Below, piece by piece: positions 51,121 through 64,000 of a DNA stretch of 64,000 bases; position 1 is the first letter of the stretch, and the number at the start of each line of letters is the position of its first letter. The DNA comes from Lycocorax pyrrhopterus obiensis (lineage: Eukaryota; Chordata; Aves; Passeriformes; Paradisaeidae). The DNA lies in contig JACSVZ010000007.1 in NCBI GenBank assembly GCA_014706295.1, forward strand, positions 53,954,975-54,018,974, in the 5' to 3' direction. Both the position numbers and the translations under genes were made by a program. Below the pieces are notes generated by a model. It worked only from the letters and a program-made list of their open reading frames with translations. It had not been told where the DNA came from and did no database searches.

Positions 51121-54100
51121 TTTGCATTTGGCTACCATAGATCACTTTCTGTCCCAGTGTCTCATTCCTCTTCAGAGTGCTGTTTGCCAAAGACATCAAA
51201 CTGCTTCTCCCACTGGAAGTTTGGATGAGGGTTGGAGCACAAAATTCAGCCTTCAAGGGTTTTGGTTTCTTGGAAGTGTAATGGAGAAGAACTGGGTTAA
51301 TTTTCATTGGCCATTTTAACCCTTCTGAAGCACACATTGCTTTCATGTTCTGAACCAAAATATGCAATTTAAAATCTAAGAGGTGCTTTTCCAAATACTT
51401 GGTGCATGCAGCTTCCAAATCCCAGCCCTCTGCTTGGGTGGCCTGTGCTGTGGCCTGTCAAGCTGGCTTGAACTGGAACTGTTCTTGCAAGTCCCGTGGG
51501 AGGACTTTGCCCCTTGAACAAGGTGGTTGCTGACTGCTGAGCTGACAGTGTCCAGGGAAGCTAGAAGCAGCAGTATTACTTCTTGTCCAATGGAAAGCTG
51601 CAAAATAACACTAGTCACAAAGCATTTAAAAATGGCTAATTTAATGCTGTTGGAAGAAACTACCAAGCATCTTAGCAGGTGGAAAAAGGGACCTTCCTTG
51701 CCTCTCTTCCTCTGCAGAGGATTCAAGCCAAGTTGGCACACAGTGATGTACAGCACCAGCCTTTTTTAACACAGCTTGAAATGAGCTAGCCCGTGGCCTG
51801 GCCTGCAGCTGAGGTTGGTGGAGCTCGGGGCCGAGCCCCGGACTTGGTGCTGAGGTTTGGCTGCTGGGCTGTGCCATGCTGTGTGCTGTGGTGGCTCTGC
51901 TCTCTGTACCCGAGTGGGGCAGGCTAATGCCAGCTGGGCAACAGAGCCGGCTCTGGCACCTGCCACAGTGTGGTCACAGCCCAAGGAAAGGCAGGGGAGG
52001 TGGCCTCTTGTAGCACTGAGATGTGGTCTTCCCCTTGGGCCGTGTGTGAGGAAAATAATTCAACATCAGAAGCTGGGCAGCATCACACAGGCACAGAGCA
52101 GGTAGAGATTTCCTAGGGCAGGTTAGAGTGTGGAGCCCCAAAAGGGCCTGTTTCAGCCACTTGGCAGCTCTTTGGGAGCAGTTCCATTCTAGTAGCTCCA
52201 GAGAGATCCTCCGAGGTGATGGGAGGATGAAAGGGAGCTGTTCCCTATCCTCTGCATTGCTGTTTGTGTCTCTGCAGCTGTTGCTGTGAACTGGCAGCTC
52301 TGGTGGCTCAGATGTTCCTTCGGACCTGTGCCAGTTGGTGCTGGGAGTCTCTTGTGGGAAGGAGTGCTAGGTGTTAGCCAGTGTGAATTAGGACTAAAGA
52401 CCGGGCAAATAGCACTGTGAATCCAGTTGACAGTTGTGGTGTAAAGCAATGCTGCTCTTTAGAAACACTCTAGTATTAAATATTAAGCCTCCTGCTGGTA
52501 CCAGTGCATGGAGACAGGTGTGCTGTGGGAGTGGTGTGGGAGCTTGTATCCCAGCTGGGGGAACTCATCAGGAGAGGCTTCTGCTGGAGACTTAGGTACC
52601 TATGAGGACTTCTCATTGGTTTTTGCCCTCAAATCTGTCCATCTTATGATCAGAAAAGTTGTGTTTTGGCTTCATCCCCATGGGGTAGGGGGAAACGTGT
52701 ATAATTTGTGATATTAGGAAGAAAAAAGTTGTTTAATTACTTTTCAGTTGACTGCTATCTTATTGTAGTTGATACATGCAATATAATAGCACTGTACTTT
52801 AAACATTTAGTTTTTTACATTCTCTTGAACTATGTTTTTAAATGCGATAAAATCATTTTAGCTTTTGAAATGGTTTGACCTTGTTTAGGTGAAGACCCTC
52901 TTTTTCTTTTGTTAAATGGGTCAAGCATTAGATACATCAACTGGTTGCATTCTGACTAGAAGGGTCCACAAAGATAACTGCATAAGATAGAATATTCACT
53001 TAAATTTTGTTTCTTAAACTATCAATGTGAATGTCATAATTATATATATTTTGTGGAAAATGGGAAATTATTTCTCCTAAGTATAAGTTATTGTGCAAAA
53101 TATGGTATCGTTAAAGAAAATGATAGTTTAAGTTTTAGTTTTAGAAATCTTAAAGATATAAAAGTGTATTGCATATGCATAAACAAATTTCATTTGTTCT
53201 ATTTAATTTTTATGTAGTTGTGTAAAGTGCTAGGTAACTTTTTTTCACTTATCCATTAAAACAACCTTGTTACTTGAATATTCGTGTTTAACTGGTTTGA
53301 AACAGTGATCAATTTTTGTAATATAATCTTATAACCAAGGGAAAAAAATACACGCCTCAGTTGTGCTTAACAGTAAAGCAACAATGTACAATCAGATGCT
53401 TAAGACCATAGTAGCCATACCTGGTAGTGCAACCACAATGGTTGTGTCTCAATATATTTAATACCAATGGGGATAATGGTTTCTTAATATATTTTTACAA
53501 GTTTGCAACCAGGAAGACCCCATAAGTATCCACTAGAACACTTTTTTAATAGTTAAAATAAGAGTGAAACTCTTACTCTCTTAAAGCAATGTCCTGACAA
53601 ACATTTTTCTTTCCTGTACGAATACATCAGAAACATTATGTATTAAAATATGCTCATTGTCACTTTAAATTTCAGTTTTTATTCTATGAAATCGCTAATA
53701 TGCTGTTGGTATTCTTGCACACCAAATATGAGCCAAACAGTGCATTACACTAACTTGATCACTGGATTTGTGAACAAAAATCTCCAAGTCATTGAAATGC
53801 AAAAATATCATAGGAGATTTTTTTTGATAATGTGTTTATTTTTCAAATTGGTATGAATTTGTGCACAGCCCATTCAGCAATGAGTGGGCTGATATTTTAG
53901 AAAAAAAAAAGAGAAAAATTATTTTATTAGCTCCAGCTTGTCTTCAGTAAGTCAAAATCTAGTGATCTTGTGCAATGCCCCTAAAGCAAATACTTTCTGC
54001 CACTCCCTGGATTAATGCAGCTTTTCCTGTTGATAGTAAAGCACAATTGCAGTGAAAGTTACAGTTCAGAAGATGGAAGGTCAGTATAGTCTATGCATGT

Positions 54101-54137
54101 TGTATAATAATGAGTGTTTACATTCATATTCTCCTAA

Positions 54138-54143
54138 AATAAA
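54138..54143 (+). terminator. Possible upstream alternative poly(A) signal
   Basis: A canonical AATAAA within the 3' UTR, about 425 bp before the terminal pair. Sequence after it (TTTATACTGGAGTGTATAG) is moderately GT-rich. It could produce a slightly shorter mRNA, but AT-rich UTRs yield such hexamers by chance. Confidence 0.35.
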
Positions 54144-54562
54144 ATTTATACTGGAGTGTATAGTATTCCATTATGTAGATTTTATCAATTTTGTTAACTG
54201 CTTATAGATTGCTTAAAAGAAGTTTTTTCAAGATTTTAAAAGATGTATAAGGTTAAGTTTGCAAATATAATGGAAATGCTGTATAGCTTTTGAAGTGACG
54301 AAATACTCGTTGGGATTTTAAAGAAAGTATGTTGTAATGATGCTGTTGTAAGTAATATTTTAAATGTCTTTTTTGCCTGTTTTCTATTATTCAGCACACT
54401 TACTGTGATGAATGTTCATAGCATTATAAAATTGCTTAGCCACTGAAAAGTAACATTTGAGTTTGGATTATTTTACTGTATGAAGAATTATAGTGGGGTA
54501 AATTCCTTTGTGAAATTCTACATAATTCATTTTTCTATGATTTCCAATGTTTGCTGACATCA

Positions 54563-54595
54563 AATAAAATTTTTTCAAGCCATTGATGTAATAAA
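54563..54595 (+). terminator. RCOR1: Tandem poly(A) signals of RCOR1
   Basis: Two AATAAA hexamers, at 54563-54568 and 54590-54595, lie 27 bp apart and are followed within 15-45 bp by GT/T-rich sequence (TTATTGATG, GTGTGGTTCTGATGTG). This is the canonical layout of a cleavage and polyadenylation site. The AT-rich character stops just beyond it, consistent with the transcript end. Confidence 0.75.
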
Positions 54596-54620
54596 ATATG
54601 TAGTAAAATGTTATTGATGT

Positions 54621-57600
54621 AAAGTGTGGTTCTGATGTGAAACTGACACCCTGCCTTTCAGATTTTGGTCAGGAGATGTGTCATCCCTAAGGAAAGGACG
54701 ACCTGAAGAATAAACTGCTGCCTCTTTGGTTCATGTAAAAATCACTCGGCTGTACAAGTTAACAAGATTGTCATCTTTGTCCTACAATGAAAGAAACACA
54801 TTTAAAATATGTAGGAAAAGGCAACACTTGTCCTCAAAGCTTAGCAGTGTGCAGTGTTGCTATTGAAGATGCTCAAAAAGGCAGGAAATTTTGCACCTTG
54901 GAATTTTCAGGAAGATCATGTTTTCTGTCTTCATATGCTGGGGTGCTGCTAGGCACTAAACGCAGAAGCACAGACAAGACTTTGTGGGGCTGTTTGGGGG
55001 AAACTGCCTTGAGCAGGCAGGTCCCAGCAGTGCTCTGGGAGCCCCAGGTTAGCACAGGACAGGTGACGAGAAGTTCTCTGCTTTGCTCGTGTGTGGTAAA
55101 GGCAGCAGAACTCCTACAGCAGGACACTGGTGGTTTCCAGCTCTGCAGCCTATGGAGGACAGGAATTAGTCATGCCTTTCTATATTGTAAAGCAAAGCGG
55201 TGGGGAGGGAGACGGATTTGGGGTTTTGGAAGAAGAGGCAGCATTTTTGAGAGCTGAGGGTGTTTCCTTACTGGAAAGCATTCCTTGTAATTTTCCTACT
55301 GGGAGAGAATACGGTACCAATACTGTGAGGTAGCAATCTGCTTTTTTTGGGAGCTGTTTGACTCGAAGTGCTTACATCTTCAATACAAACCAGCTCTTCT
55401 TGCCCGTGTGCCCCCCAACCCCAAAGTAAAACAGAAACAAATAAAAAAGAAGGAACTTTCCTTCCTTTCCATCAGGGAGCATAAAAAGGTGATGAAACGA
55501 GGACTTCCCCTGCCTGAACATGTACCCTCCTGAGGAGTCTAGAAGCAAAGGTAAAGTAGTGATAATACCACTGGTTTTGAAAACACAGGTGCTATATCCG
55601 TGCCTGGTAATGGTATGTATTTGTAAATGGGAATGCAGTGTTGAATTAATGCTGTATTATTCCTGGTAGTCTGTCCTATGTAAACAATTTGGAATCTGAA
55701 TATGGTGGCACTGAGCACTTCTCCCTTAGAGTAGGAGCTGCCTTGCAGGATGTGGTGCAAGCTGGAGTTCAGGCTGGAGTTCATTGTTGGTGCTGCTAAG
55801 TGTTCTGAGGGTCTTAATCTGATCCCCAAGTGTCAGCTTTATGAAGTAACAGTATAAACCTGGATTTAATTTCATAAACCATCTTCCAGTCTGAAAGATG
55901 CAGAGTGATGTTTGAGAGAGAAAACCAGGTATCAAACCTATTATCTCATTCACCTCTAGAGCATGCTTTGGCTTATCCACCCAAATAGCCTTTGAAGGAG
56001 TAAGGGCAAGTGTAGTTTCTGATCTTGCTTTTAGTAAACAGTCAACAAAATGTATATGTACAAACAAACTCAAACGAAACAAAAACATCATGCAAAGGGC
56101 ATTCTGCAGCGGGCTTGCTGACAGTGGTAGAGAAATTTTCTTTTGCTGCAGAAGAACTAAGGCGAGAATCACTGTAAAATTTTACGGGAACTAAGTTTCT
56201 AAGGTCATCAAGAGGGGGATTCTTGAGCACAGTAGCATAGAGGAGGTCTGAACTTTGATAGATGGAGAAATCACTTGGAAGTTTCCCCTAATGAAAGGGG
56301 AGAAGTTTGTATGGAGGAAGGCTGCAGCCTATCTTAACTAGTGCAGCAAAGGGCAGGATTTTCTCATTTGGATAAAAGCATTGACCAGATAAGGAGTTCA
56401 CACTGGGGAGATCAGGAAATGGGAGTCGTGTCATGCTGACTTCTTGTTTGTAGCTGGAGATGAGGGTGAGGGAGAGGTGAGGTGTTTCTTCTGACTCTGG
56501 ACGTGTTCTTAGTTTTCATGAAGGTAGTTTGCTAACAGGAGAAGGTGTGTGGAATGATGGAAATAAAATGTGAACTGGGAGATGCTTTTCCCTATCTGCG
56601 CAGTTTGGGGGAACAGACCTAGTTTGTCTGACATCCAGCATATGAGACTGTGGCTTAGCAAGACCTGAATAAGCTTTTGAAATGGAAGATGGGACTGTGT
56701 GTGTGTGACAAAACAGAACTGATTTCTAAAAGAAAAAGATGAATAGGAGATCTCAGCAGCTGCAGACTTCTTGATGCTCCCTTGTGTATTCAAGGTTTAG
56801 AATAAGACACGGTGGAAAGGTGAATTAATGAAACAGAAGAATGGGTGCAGTGGGTTTGCTAGAGATCCACGTGTGCCTGACTAGTCTATGGCAAGGTGCA
56901 GGATTCATCAGTGGATAAGGATATCACTGCCTGAGCTCGCTGTCCAGAGAGAAATAAGCTTTTCTAGGGTATAATTAATTTAATCCTAAATTAGATGTTG
57001 AAAACTGATCTAATGTATTACATCCTGAAAGTGCTTATTCCCTTCCTTATTACAGATCAAGGTAGAGCCTAGGGCTCTGTCTCTGATGTGGAAGCTGGGC
57101 ATTAACCACGCTGGCATTAACCATGGTGCCATGGCTGCCTGGGCTTAACCCAGGAGGGGACAAGGACTTGGACCCCTCACTGCAGTGCTGGGCATTGTGC
57201 TTGGAGGTGGATAAAGAAATATTGATGCCTCATACCAATGCTTTGTAAAGTTCCTCTGAGGTATTGTGTTCCTGACAGAAGATACAGTGGGGAATCTGGG
57301 ATGGCTGGAAACTTCTGGAGCTTCTAGACAAGTATGTCCTCCTTGTGATCCCAAATTTTCATTGCTTGTTGAAATTTGCCTCTGATTACAGAATTAGCTC
57401 CCCAGTGGCTTGTTTTAAGTGCTTTGGAAATGTACCTTTATTGTGTGGGGAACCTCACTGGGCCAAATTTCCATTCCTTTGAGCCCTGTATCCCACCTGT
57501 CTTGAAGGGACAGTTCAGGTAAGAAGCATCCTGTGAAGAAGTGTCACTAATGCTGAAAATGTTATACTGGTATATTTTCTACCATTTTTAGCCTTTCCAG

Positions 57601-60600
57601 TTCAACTTTAGGGACAGCTTTTCTAATGCCAGAAGTAGCTTTGTGTCTCTTATCAATATGTTGTGCTGTTAATGCTCTTGAAAAAATAAATTAAAACCAA
57701 CTATTAATAAACCAAACCCAAAAGCAGTCAATTGGATGTTCTCCTTTAAGCTAATTCCCTTTCACTGCCTGACTGGTTCTCCCCCTTGTACGGTCAAGTC
57801 TCACTGGCACAAATATTCTGAGAAGATAACTTTTAAGCTTAAACAAATTATCCTTTAAAAGTATTTGTATAAAGATTTCAGTGTCTGCAATTAATCATGG
57901 GAGGCCGTGGGTTCAGCGCCGTGCTTTACTCGGGAAGCAAACAATACCCTGTGCCTGTGCTCCATCACAAGCAGCCTCTCACTTTGACTTTCAATGAGTG
58001 ACCCAGAACCACAGTGGGATTTAGCAGCAGAAAAATAATTTAAGAGAACTGTTCCATGCACACAGGGAGGATAAACTAGTCAAGCAATTTGTTATGAACA
58101 ATGCCTTCAGCCTAAGGCATGGATGGATAACTTCTCTTCCTCATGGTTTTCTTTTAGTGCATTGTTAGCAGTGAGTACTGGGGTCTGCCAGGGCTCCAGA
58201 TTTGTGGTTTAGAATTCAGTGTCAAGAAAAAAGATCATAATAAATATCAACTGACTTGCATCTTCTCTTCCCTCAAATGTGCACTGCCTAGGGCCTCCAG
58301 AATGAGAAATACACCGAGTCCTCTTCTGGCAGCCTGGCTCTCAAGGTGCAGAGAAAATCTCTTCCAGTAAGAGGAGAAAACTTGATTTTGTGTATGTGTA
58401 TATATATATGTAACCTTTAACTCCCTAACTTGGCTGGATTTCCCAAATTATTTTTGTATTAATGCTTTAAACCACAAGTCCCCCAAATGAGGGGGTGTAG
58501 CCCCTGCTGTAGGCATTAAAGAAACAGGGAGCCTAATCCAGGCTTTGTTAGGTGCATTTACATAGTCTGCAGTGAGACTTGGATCAGGTGGATAGTAAAT
58601 AACTTCATAATGTTAGAGCAAATGCAGTTTTAAATGATTACCTGTCAGCCTCTCATTATGTGTGGGCCAAGCAAGAACTTGACAAGGACGTGCCTTGCTA
58701 ATGAAGGGACGTGTTGGTGTGCTGTGAGGAGCAGCAAGGTTTCGGCAATGCTTTATCGGCTCGAGAGAGTGTCCAGCTCCTCAAATGGCTTCTTGTTAGT
58801 TGCTAAACCTGTTTTGAGGACACAGAGGAGGGAATTATGTTGCATTCATGAAACATTTTCCTTTTCACTTTGTCCACTGGAGATAGTAATTTCCTGGATT
58901 GAATTGAGTAATCTCAAGGATTTCACTAGTAATTGTGCTAACAAGAGGGCAGTGAATGTGGTCCAGCTTTCCATCCTTCTGCAGTATTTTGCTTCTGTTA
59001 TGAAAAGAAAAAGTTATCTGTAAAGTGAAGCAAAGAGGGGATTTGTGATTTTGTTGCTGTTCTTGCATTTAAAGATTGCCATAAAGCAGTGGAGTCATCT
59101 CTCTCTTGTAAGGGTGCATTTTTTCATTTAGTAACTCAGTTTTGTTTCTACAGCCTCCTGGGACGGAGAGGTCACAGTGCTGTATAAATGAAAGCTGAGT
59201 AATTGAGATGGTTTTCAATGTTTTTACATTTTACTAAAAAGTTTAATGTTTACTTAATAGCCTGTAAACCCTCAGGAGAATATATCTTTGTTTAAAAATT
59301 CAGAACCTACTAAAGGCTTCAAACAACTGCTGGTTGTTCGGGGGGACTCACAGCATTGCTGTGAGTTGCTAACATGCTCAGGGAGGTGGAGCAAAACTTT
59401 AATTCCTGCTAATTTCTGCCAAACCTAAGTCAAGGTTAACTCACCTGTGAGCTGACAGCTGCAGATGGGCAGTGTTAGGATGTGTCCTTCCCATGAGTTA
59501 GTCCTAGAATAATGACCAGTTAGGGCTTGCATTACCATCCTGTGGGTGTTTGGGAGGTAAAACCCTTAGCTAATGTCTCACAGTTATAGAAGAGCAGTTA
59601 CATACCTAAGGAAGAGACATTTCCTCGTCCTTGTGGTACATGGCTAGCAAAAGCCCCAGAATGCCATTTTAGGCAGTGTGATCCAGCAAGGTGTTGTAAA
59701 AGAGGTTTGTGGTGGATGCTGTCTAATAGCGAAGGGTTATTTTTGGCTGGTGTAAGACAAGCCCCGTGAAAAGTCAATGCTGGTGGGAAGGGGCTGACTT
59801 GAGCCGCATGTGGCTGTGAGGGTGTCCCTGTTGGAGGAACATCGCAGAGGCTGAGGTTGTGTAGCAGACTGGAGGGATGGGTCCTTGGCTGGATGCAAGA
59901 AGCTTCTGCAGGAAGATGGACTTCGGCGTGGACTTGCTCTCTAAAGGCTGAAGTTCTCTGAAACTAGAAGGACATTGCCCTTGGTGTTGGCTTGCTCCTT
60001 GGCAGTAATGGTATTTTTAGCAGGTTTTTCTGGAAACTCCTAACCAGGCACAATCAAAGCGCAGAGTAAAGCTGGAGAGCACAAAAGAATGACTTGATAT
60101 TATACACATCAACAAGATTGCTGGGCTGTGCTCCAGCTGCAGACTAGCGTGGGTGTCTAGAAATCAACAAAAGGTACCTGGAACCTACGCTGGGAGCAGT
60201 GGAGGCACCATCGCAGTCTGCGGGGGAGTTTGGGCTTGGGACTGCTGCCATGATCCTATCTCTGAGGCTATTCCTGGGTAATGGATGAAAAGTTTGGTTT
60301 GTTTTCCCTGCTGAGTCTGGCTGCACATCACAAGTTCCCCATTTTCACGACAGCCTTTTATAGCAGGTTGTTCTCCTAGAATAGCTGGAGCTTTGGAGAA
60401 CAGTGTCCAAATTTCTTCAGTGTGTGACTGTTTTGTTCTAAATGAGTTGTTTTGTAGGCAGACCCCCAAGGGCTACTTGCCTGGGTGGCTTTAGCTTGGC
60501 TTGGTTTAGTTTTTGTACGCTAATTATTCCTTTGAGATTCACTTTGTGATTTCTGTTCAGCTGTTTAGGTGTCTCGGATGGGAAGACAAAGTAACATGTC

Positions 60601-63600
60601 ATTTAAGTAAATTAGTACGTGAAAACTGTGTCCTGAAGTGTTTGATTAATGCTTGCAAGAAGCCTTTGCAGGCCATGTGTTTGTGGCTGGAAGCTGGGCA
60701 GTGTGTGCAGGCTGCTGTCTTAAACAGTGCCTGCAGCAGAAGCTGGGGAAGAGACTGTCAACTCTACAGGAGGAAGAGGCATGGATGTGTCCTTGCACTT
60801 CCTCTGCACTCCTTCCTGGCCCCCCTTATAAGGAGGCCTTTCATGTGGGAAGCTTGGCGTAAATCTGGATTACTCTGGCCATTCAAAGCTACTGAAATCT
60901 ACTGGCAAAAAATCCACCTCTTGTCCAGTGGTGAGGCTGAGGCTGCAGAAGGGCGATGGCAGGAATGGTGAGGGGCTGGAGAGAAGAAGTGCAAGTCCTT
61001 GGGGGATGGAAAGGAGGCACTCAGTGTGGGCTATGCCCCTGGAGCAGGGAGCAGCTTAGAGCCCTGAACTGACAGGATTTATTTTTGCAGGAGATGGTTT
61101 TTGGCCAGGGAGGGTGAACAGGTGGATGCTTCAGTTCAGGCTGTGTGGTAGGGCTAGAAATCAGCTCTTGACAAAGTCCTGGAAATGAGGCGGCAAAGGG
61201 AATTAATCATTAGCAGAGCTGAGTGACAGATGTGCCGCATTCTTTATTGCTGTGAAACTTTGAGTTTGGTTATCTTTGTACAGGAGCTGTTTCTCAACAG
61301 CCTGTGTTCAATGCAGGAGTGCCAGGTGGCACCTCCAGCCTGTGCTTTGCCAGATATGGCAAAGCTCTGAGGAGGCAAGGATGGGGAAGGTGTTCCCAAT
61401 GGCCCTGAAAAGTGATTAATCTTGTCAGATGACAGCCCAAGCAATACCGATTCCAAAGGACTGGGGACTGCTTCAGTAAATTATGAATCACTAATGATTT
61501 ATTTGGGGGATTTCTCTCAAAAAAAGTCTAGATGAATATAATTTGAAGGGGAGGCACAAGCTGCGCTGGGATGCATGAAGGACCCACATGTCTAGTGATA
61601 AATGATCAGGTGGGATGACTTCTTGTAGATTTTGAAGGCTGGAAACCAAGGAGTGGGTTTTAAACCTGCAGCTGCCTTCAGATGTAACGTGGTCGGTTGC
61701 AGGTGTTGGATGCCAGCCCGACCTGCCCAGCTGAGGGCAGAAGGTCCCACAAAGCAGGTCCCCATTTGCCCAGGGCAGCAGCGGGAGCGGATGGTGCGTG
61801 TGGAGCCTGTGTTTGGCATTTGGTACCTGAGTGAGGACTGCTCTCCCAAGCCCAGCACTGCTGGTACTTACCTCAAAGGCTTCATCCGGCCTGCCAGGCC
61901 TAGTGGTGCTGTTCTCTTTGGGAGGAGATGTCTCAGGAGGACAAGCCATCTGTACAGGCAATTGTGGGAGCTTGCCCTAATTATGCCTTTCTCCCCTTTC
62001 CTCTCCCACACACTTCAGCAGCTCCCATCAGGTAAGGAATACCAATTTATTCATAATAGCATCTGCTTGATGTGACTGTTTCCACGGCCTTTATCATATC
62101 TCTGTGCTTCCAGAACATCAGCTCTGTCACACCTGTAATTTATTCTTGAGCTGTAACGTAGCTATTGGAATGATGCCCAGGTTTGACTTCAAGCAACAAT
62201 GAATTCACAAGGTCCCTAAGCAAGTGGCTTCAATTTTAAGTTACCTTTGCTGCCTTAATTTGCCCAGCATCTTTTTTGTTTTCTACTCGGCCTATCTCAT
62301 TGCATCACCTTCTGCCAGGTTAAAAAGACTATGATCAGCCACTTCTTCCCAGCCTGCTACTTGTAAACAAGGGGGCAGCTACATCTCAGTCTTATTTTGG
62401 ATAAAGCAAGTAGTAGGAGTTTGCTGCTGCTCTCGTTAAAAGGAAGACTTGAGGGAATTTAAATGCCCTCCACTCAAACTCATGGTATTTGGCACTGGTG
62501 ATGTGCAGAGGTGAATCTCCCTTCTCCTGTGTTTCCTGGAATAAATTATCAGACAGGTATGTTACCATATTCCTGTTTCATGGCTGCATTGAAGATGCTC
62601 TGGAAGTCAAGAAATCCATTTAACCTGATCCAAGGTTTCTTCTTTACAAAAGGTGATTTCCTGTCTTTGTGTTTGTCCTCGTGCATAGGCCACAACTTGC
62701 TTGGGAAATAATTGTGTGGCTGCTTTGCCTCCTTGAGGAGCCCAGCCAGAGCCCACCTCCCGCGTGACGGAGGATGCTGAGTGCAGAAAGTGATTAAATG
62801 TTTGCCTAGCAAGTCGAGCAGCATGTTTAGCTGCCTGGAGGAAAAGCAGGCTTGTGAGACTCGAGCTAAGCTCATTCATTTTTTGATCCCTGAACTAATC
62901 TAACTGTAGAAATGAAATACAAAATGAGAGCAGTTCTGCAGTCTCTGCAACTCTGCCTCTAATTGGCAAAGTCCAGGCAAGGCCCCAGGTGTCCCTGAGA
63001 AAAAAACAACGTGGTTTCCTCTGGAGGCCTGGGGGGCACCAGGATCTCAAGGCAAAACCAGCCCATGGGGCAGGGAGCTGGGTGGAGGCTCCTCTGGGAA
63101 GGGCATGGGGCTGGCTCCAGGGGCATAGCGAGCCAGGAGTGCCACCTCCCTCCTGCAGCAAGGAGCTTTCTAAATGTCACCTTTCACTGAGAGGCACAGC
63201 TAATGGCTCTGCATTCCCTGTGGTGCTCTCCCATGCTGGAAGGAGAGGTGGGGAAATGGTTTGCCAATGGAGGAGCTTCATTGGCATGGCAAGCAGGTCT
63301 GCTTCCTTGTTTAACTCATCATCTTGCTCCTTCTACCCTGTTTATTTCTGGTATTCACATGTTGCAAGTTCAATCAAATAAAAGGGGGAGATGAGTTATT
63401 CACGCCCAGGAAAATGGAGCGCGGATCCTTGCTCTGGGGTCTTGTCTACAAATATTGAGCATGGCCAGGGATTAATTAGTAAGAGCCCCTGGGTCAGCAA
63501 CTTTCCTGTTGGGCAGGAAATGCCAGCCCCAGCAGTGTCATGTTAAGGACACTTGTCATTGTGTAGGAACTGACAGCACAAAACCAAACATGTTGCTAAA

Positions 63601-64000
63601 CTTCTCACAAATCTTACCCCAACCATGGGGTCTGTTGGGTTCCAGCTCAAGCCAAGTGCCTGCGGGTGAAGTGGGAAAAGGTCAATGAGATGTTCTGTTC
63701 CCCTTGGGAGTGGCTGATGGTTCTGGGTTGAGCCTTTCTAAAGGTGATTTTCCACCCAGAGATGATGGCATTCAAATCTCCTCTCCTGTTGGAGAGGATT
63801 GCCTTGCACCTAAGTTGAGGAAAGCATCTCCAGCATCTGAAATAATGGGAAAGCTCTGTGGAAGAGGCTAAAGGAAAGATTGCCTCCCACTAATGCAGTG
63901 CCAGCAGTGTTTCACCCACTCGGTTAGGAGGAATGATTATGGAGATACTTGATAGTGACCAAGTGGGATTTATCGGAGTCAGCCGGCTGCCGTTCATCAG
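54621..64000. other. 3' flanking / intergenic region
   Basis: No gene is recognised in 9.4 kb. Open frames of 130-156 codons occur on both strands (for example 54787-55257 +, 61491-61961 -, 61632-62075 +), but they overlap one another, lack known domains and show no splice context. In mammals TRAF3 lies downstream of RCOR1; its first coding exon and RING-finger cysteines are not seen, so if synteny holds the window ends before them. An AT-rich block near 57.6-58.1 kb has the look of a conserved noncoding element, which is untested. Confidence 0.6.
58390..58410. repeat. TG/TA dinucleotide run
   Basis: GTGTATGTGTATATATATAT in the 3' flank. A short simple repeat. Confidence 0.8.

Larger units (their letters stand above)
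50230..54620 (+). other. RCOR1: RCOR1 3' UTR (about 4.4 kb)
   Basis: Noncoding sequence between the TGA and the last cluster of poly(A) signals, on the + strand. The proximal half (to about 52.7 kb) has ordinary composition. The distal half (52.7-54.6 kb) is strikingly AT-rich with many TTTTA, ATTTA and TATAT runs, as expected of a regulated vertebrate 3' UTR. No open frame of note and no interspersed repeat was recognised in it. The 3' end is inferred from tandem AATAAA motifs and a GT-rich stretch (54610-54640), so it may be off by tens of bases. Human RCOR1 also has a multi-kilobase 3' UTR. Confidence 0.75.

Noticed and set aside
61491..62075. Opposed frames of 156 (-) and 147 (+) codons near the window end, considered as a possible first exon of the next gene
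   Set aside because: They overlap on opposite strands, have no recognisable domain, and do not encode the known TRAF3 N-terminus or RING cysteines.
1..64000. tRNA, rRNA, CRISPR, operon or prokaryotic mobile elements
   Set aside because: No such structures were recognised; the split gene, GT-AG introns and CR1/LTR repeats identify vertebrate nuclear DNA.

Overview
This is vertebrate nuclear DNA, most likely from a bird. The single recognisable gene is split into short exons with GT-AG introns. The interspersed repeats that can be identified are CR1 LINE copies, which are typical of birds and other sauropsids, plus one endogenous-retrovirus solo LTR. No Alu, L1 or B1-like repeats were seen. 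The species cannot be named from the sequence alone.

The only protein-coding gene supported is RCOR1 (REST corepressor 1, CoREST1), on the + strand. Ten coding exons lie between 12580 and 50229. They splice in frame into the last 365 complete codons plus one split codon. Together they encode the ELM2 domain (except its start), SANT1, the LSD1-binding linker and coiled coil, SANT2 and the conserved C-terminal tail. The exon or exons for the N-terminus (about 119 residues by comparison with remembered human RCOR1) are upstream of the window, so bases 1-12579 are read as part of intron 1. A long 3' UTR runs from 50230 to about 54620 and ends in tandem AATAAA signals.

Layout: 1-12579 is intron 1, with a CpG-rich patch ending in a perfect splice-donor match near 1740, a G-quadruplex-like run near 4.9 kb and an ancient CR1 relic near 5.2-5.8 kb. 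12580-30804 holds the first two window exons around an 18 kb intron carrying an antisense solo LTR (16212-16648) with a 4-bp target-site duplication. 34864-41209 holds three exons (end of ELM2, SANT1, acidic linker). 42984-43356 is a well preserved CR1 3' end in intron 6. 45785-48051 is a compact cluster of four exons (linker and coiled coil, SANT2). 50188-50229 is the terminal coding exon, followed by the 3' UTR. From 54621 to 64000 no gene is recognised. In mammals the next gene in this direction is TRAF3, but no TRAF3 coding exon is visible here.

Functionally, the encoded protein is the scaffold of the LSD1-CoREST-HDAC complex: ELM2-SANT1 recruits HDAC1/2, the linker coiled coil binds the LSD1 tower, and SANT2 binds DNA or nucleosomes. 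Nothing in the window looks like a previously undescribed biological system. The points most worth checking are the antisense LTR, the candidate internal promoter and first exon in intron 1, a CR1 tail abutting a coding-exon acceptor, a 23-T tract before another acceptor, and a miR-124 seed match in the 3' UTR.
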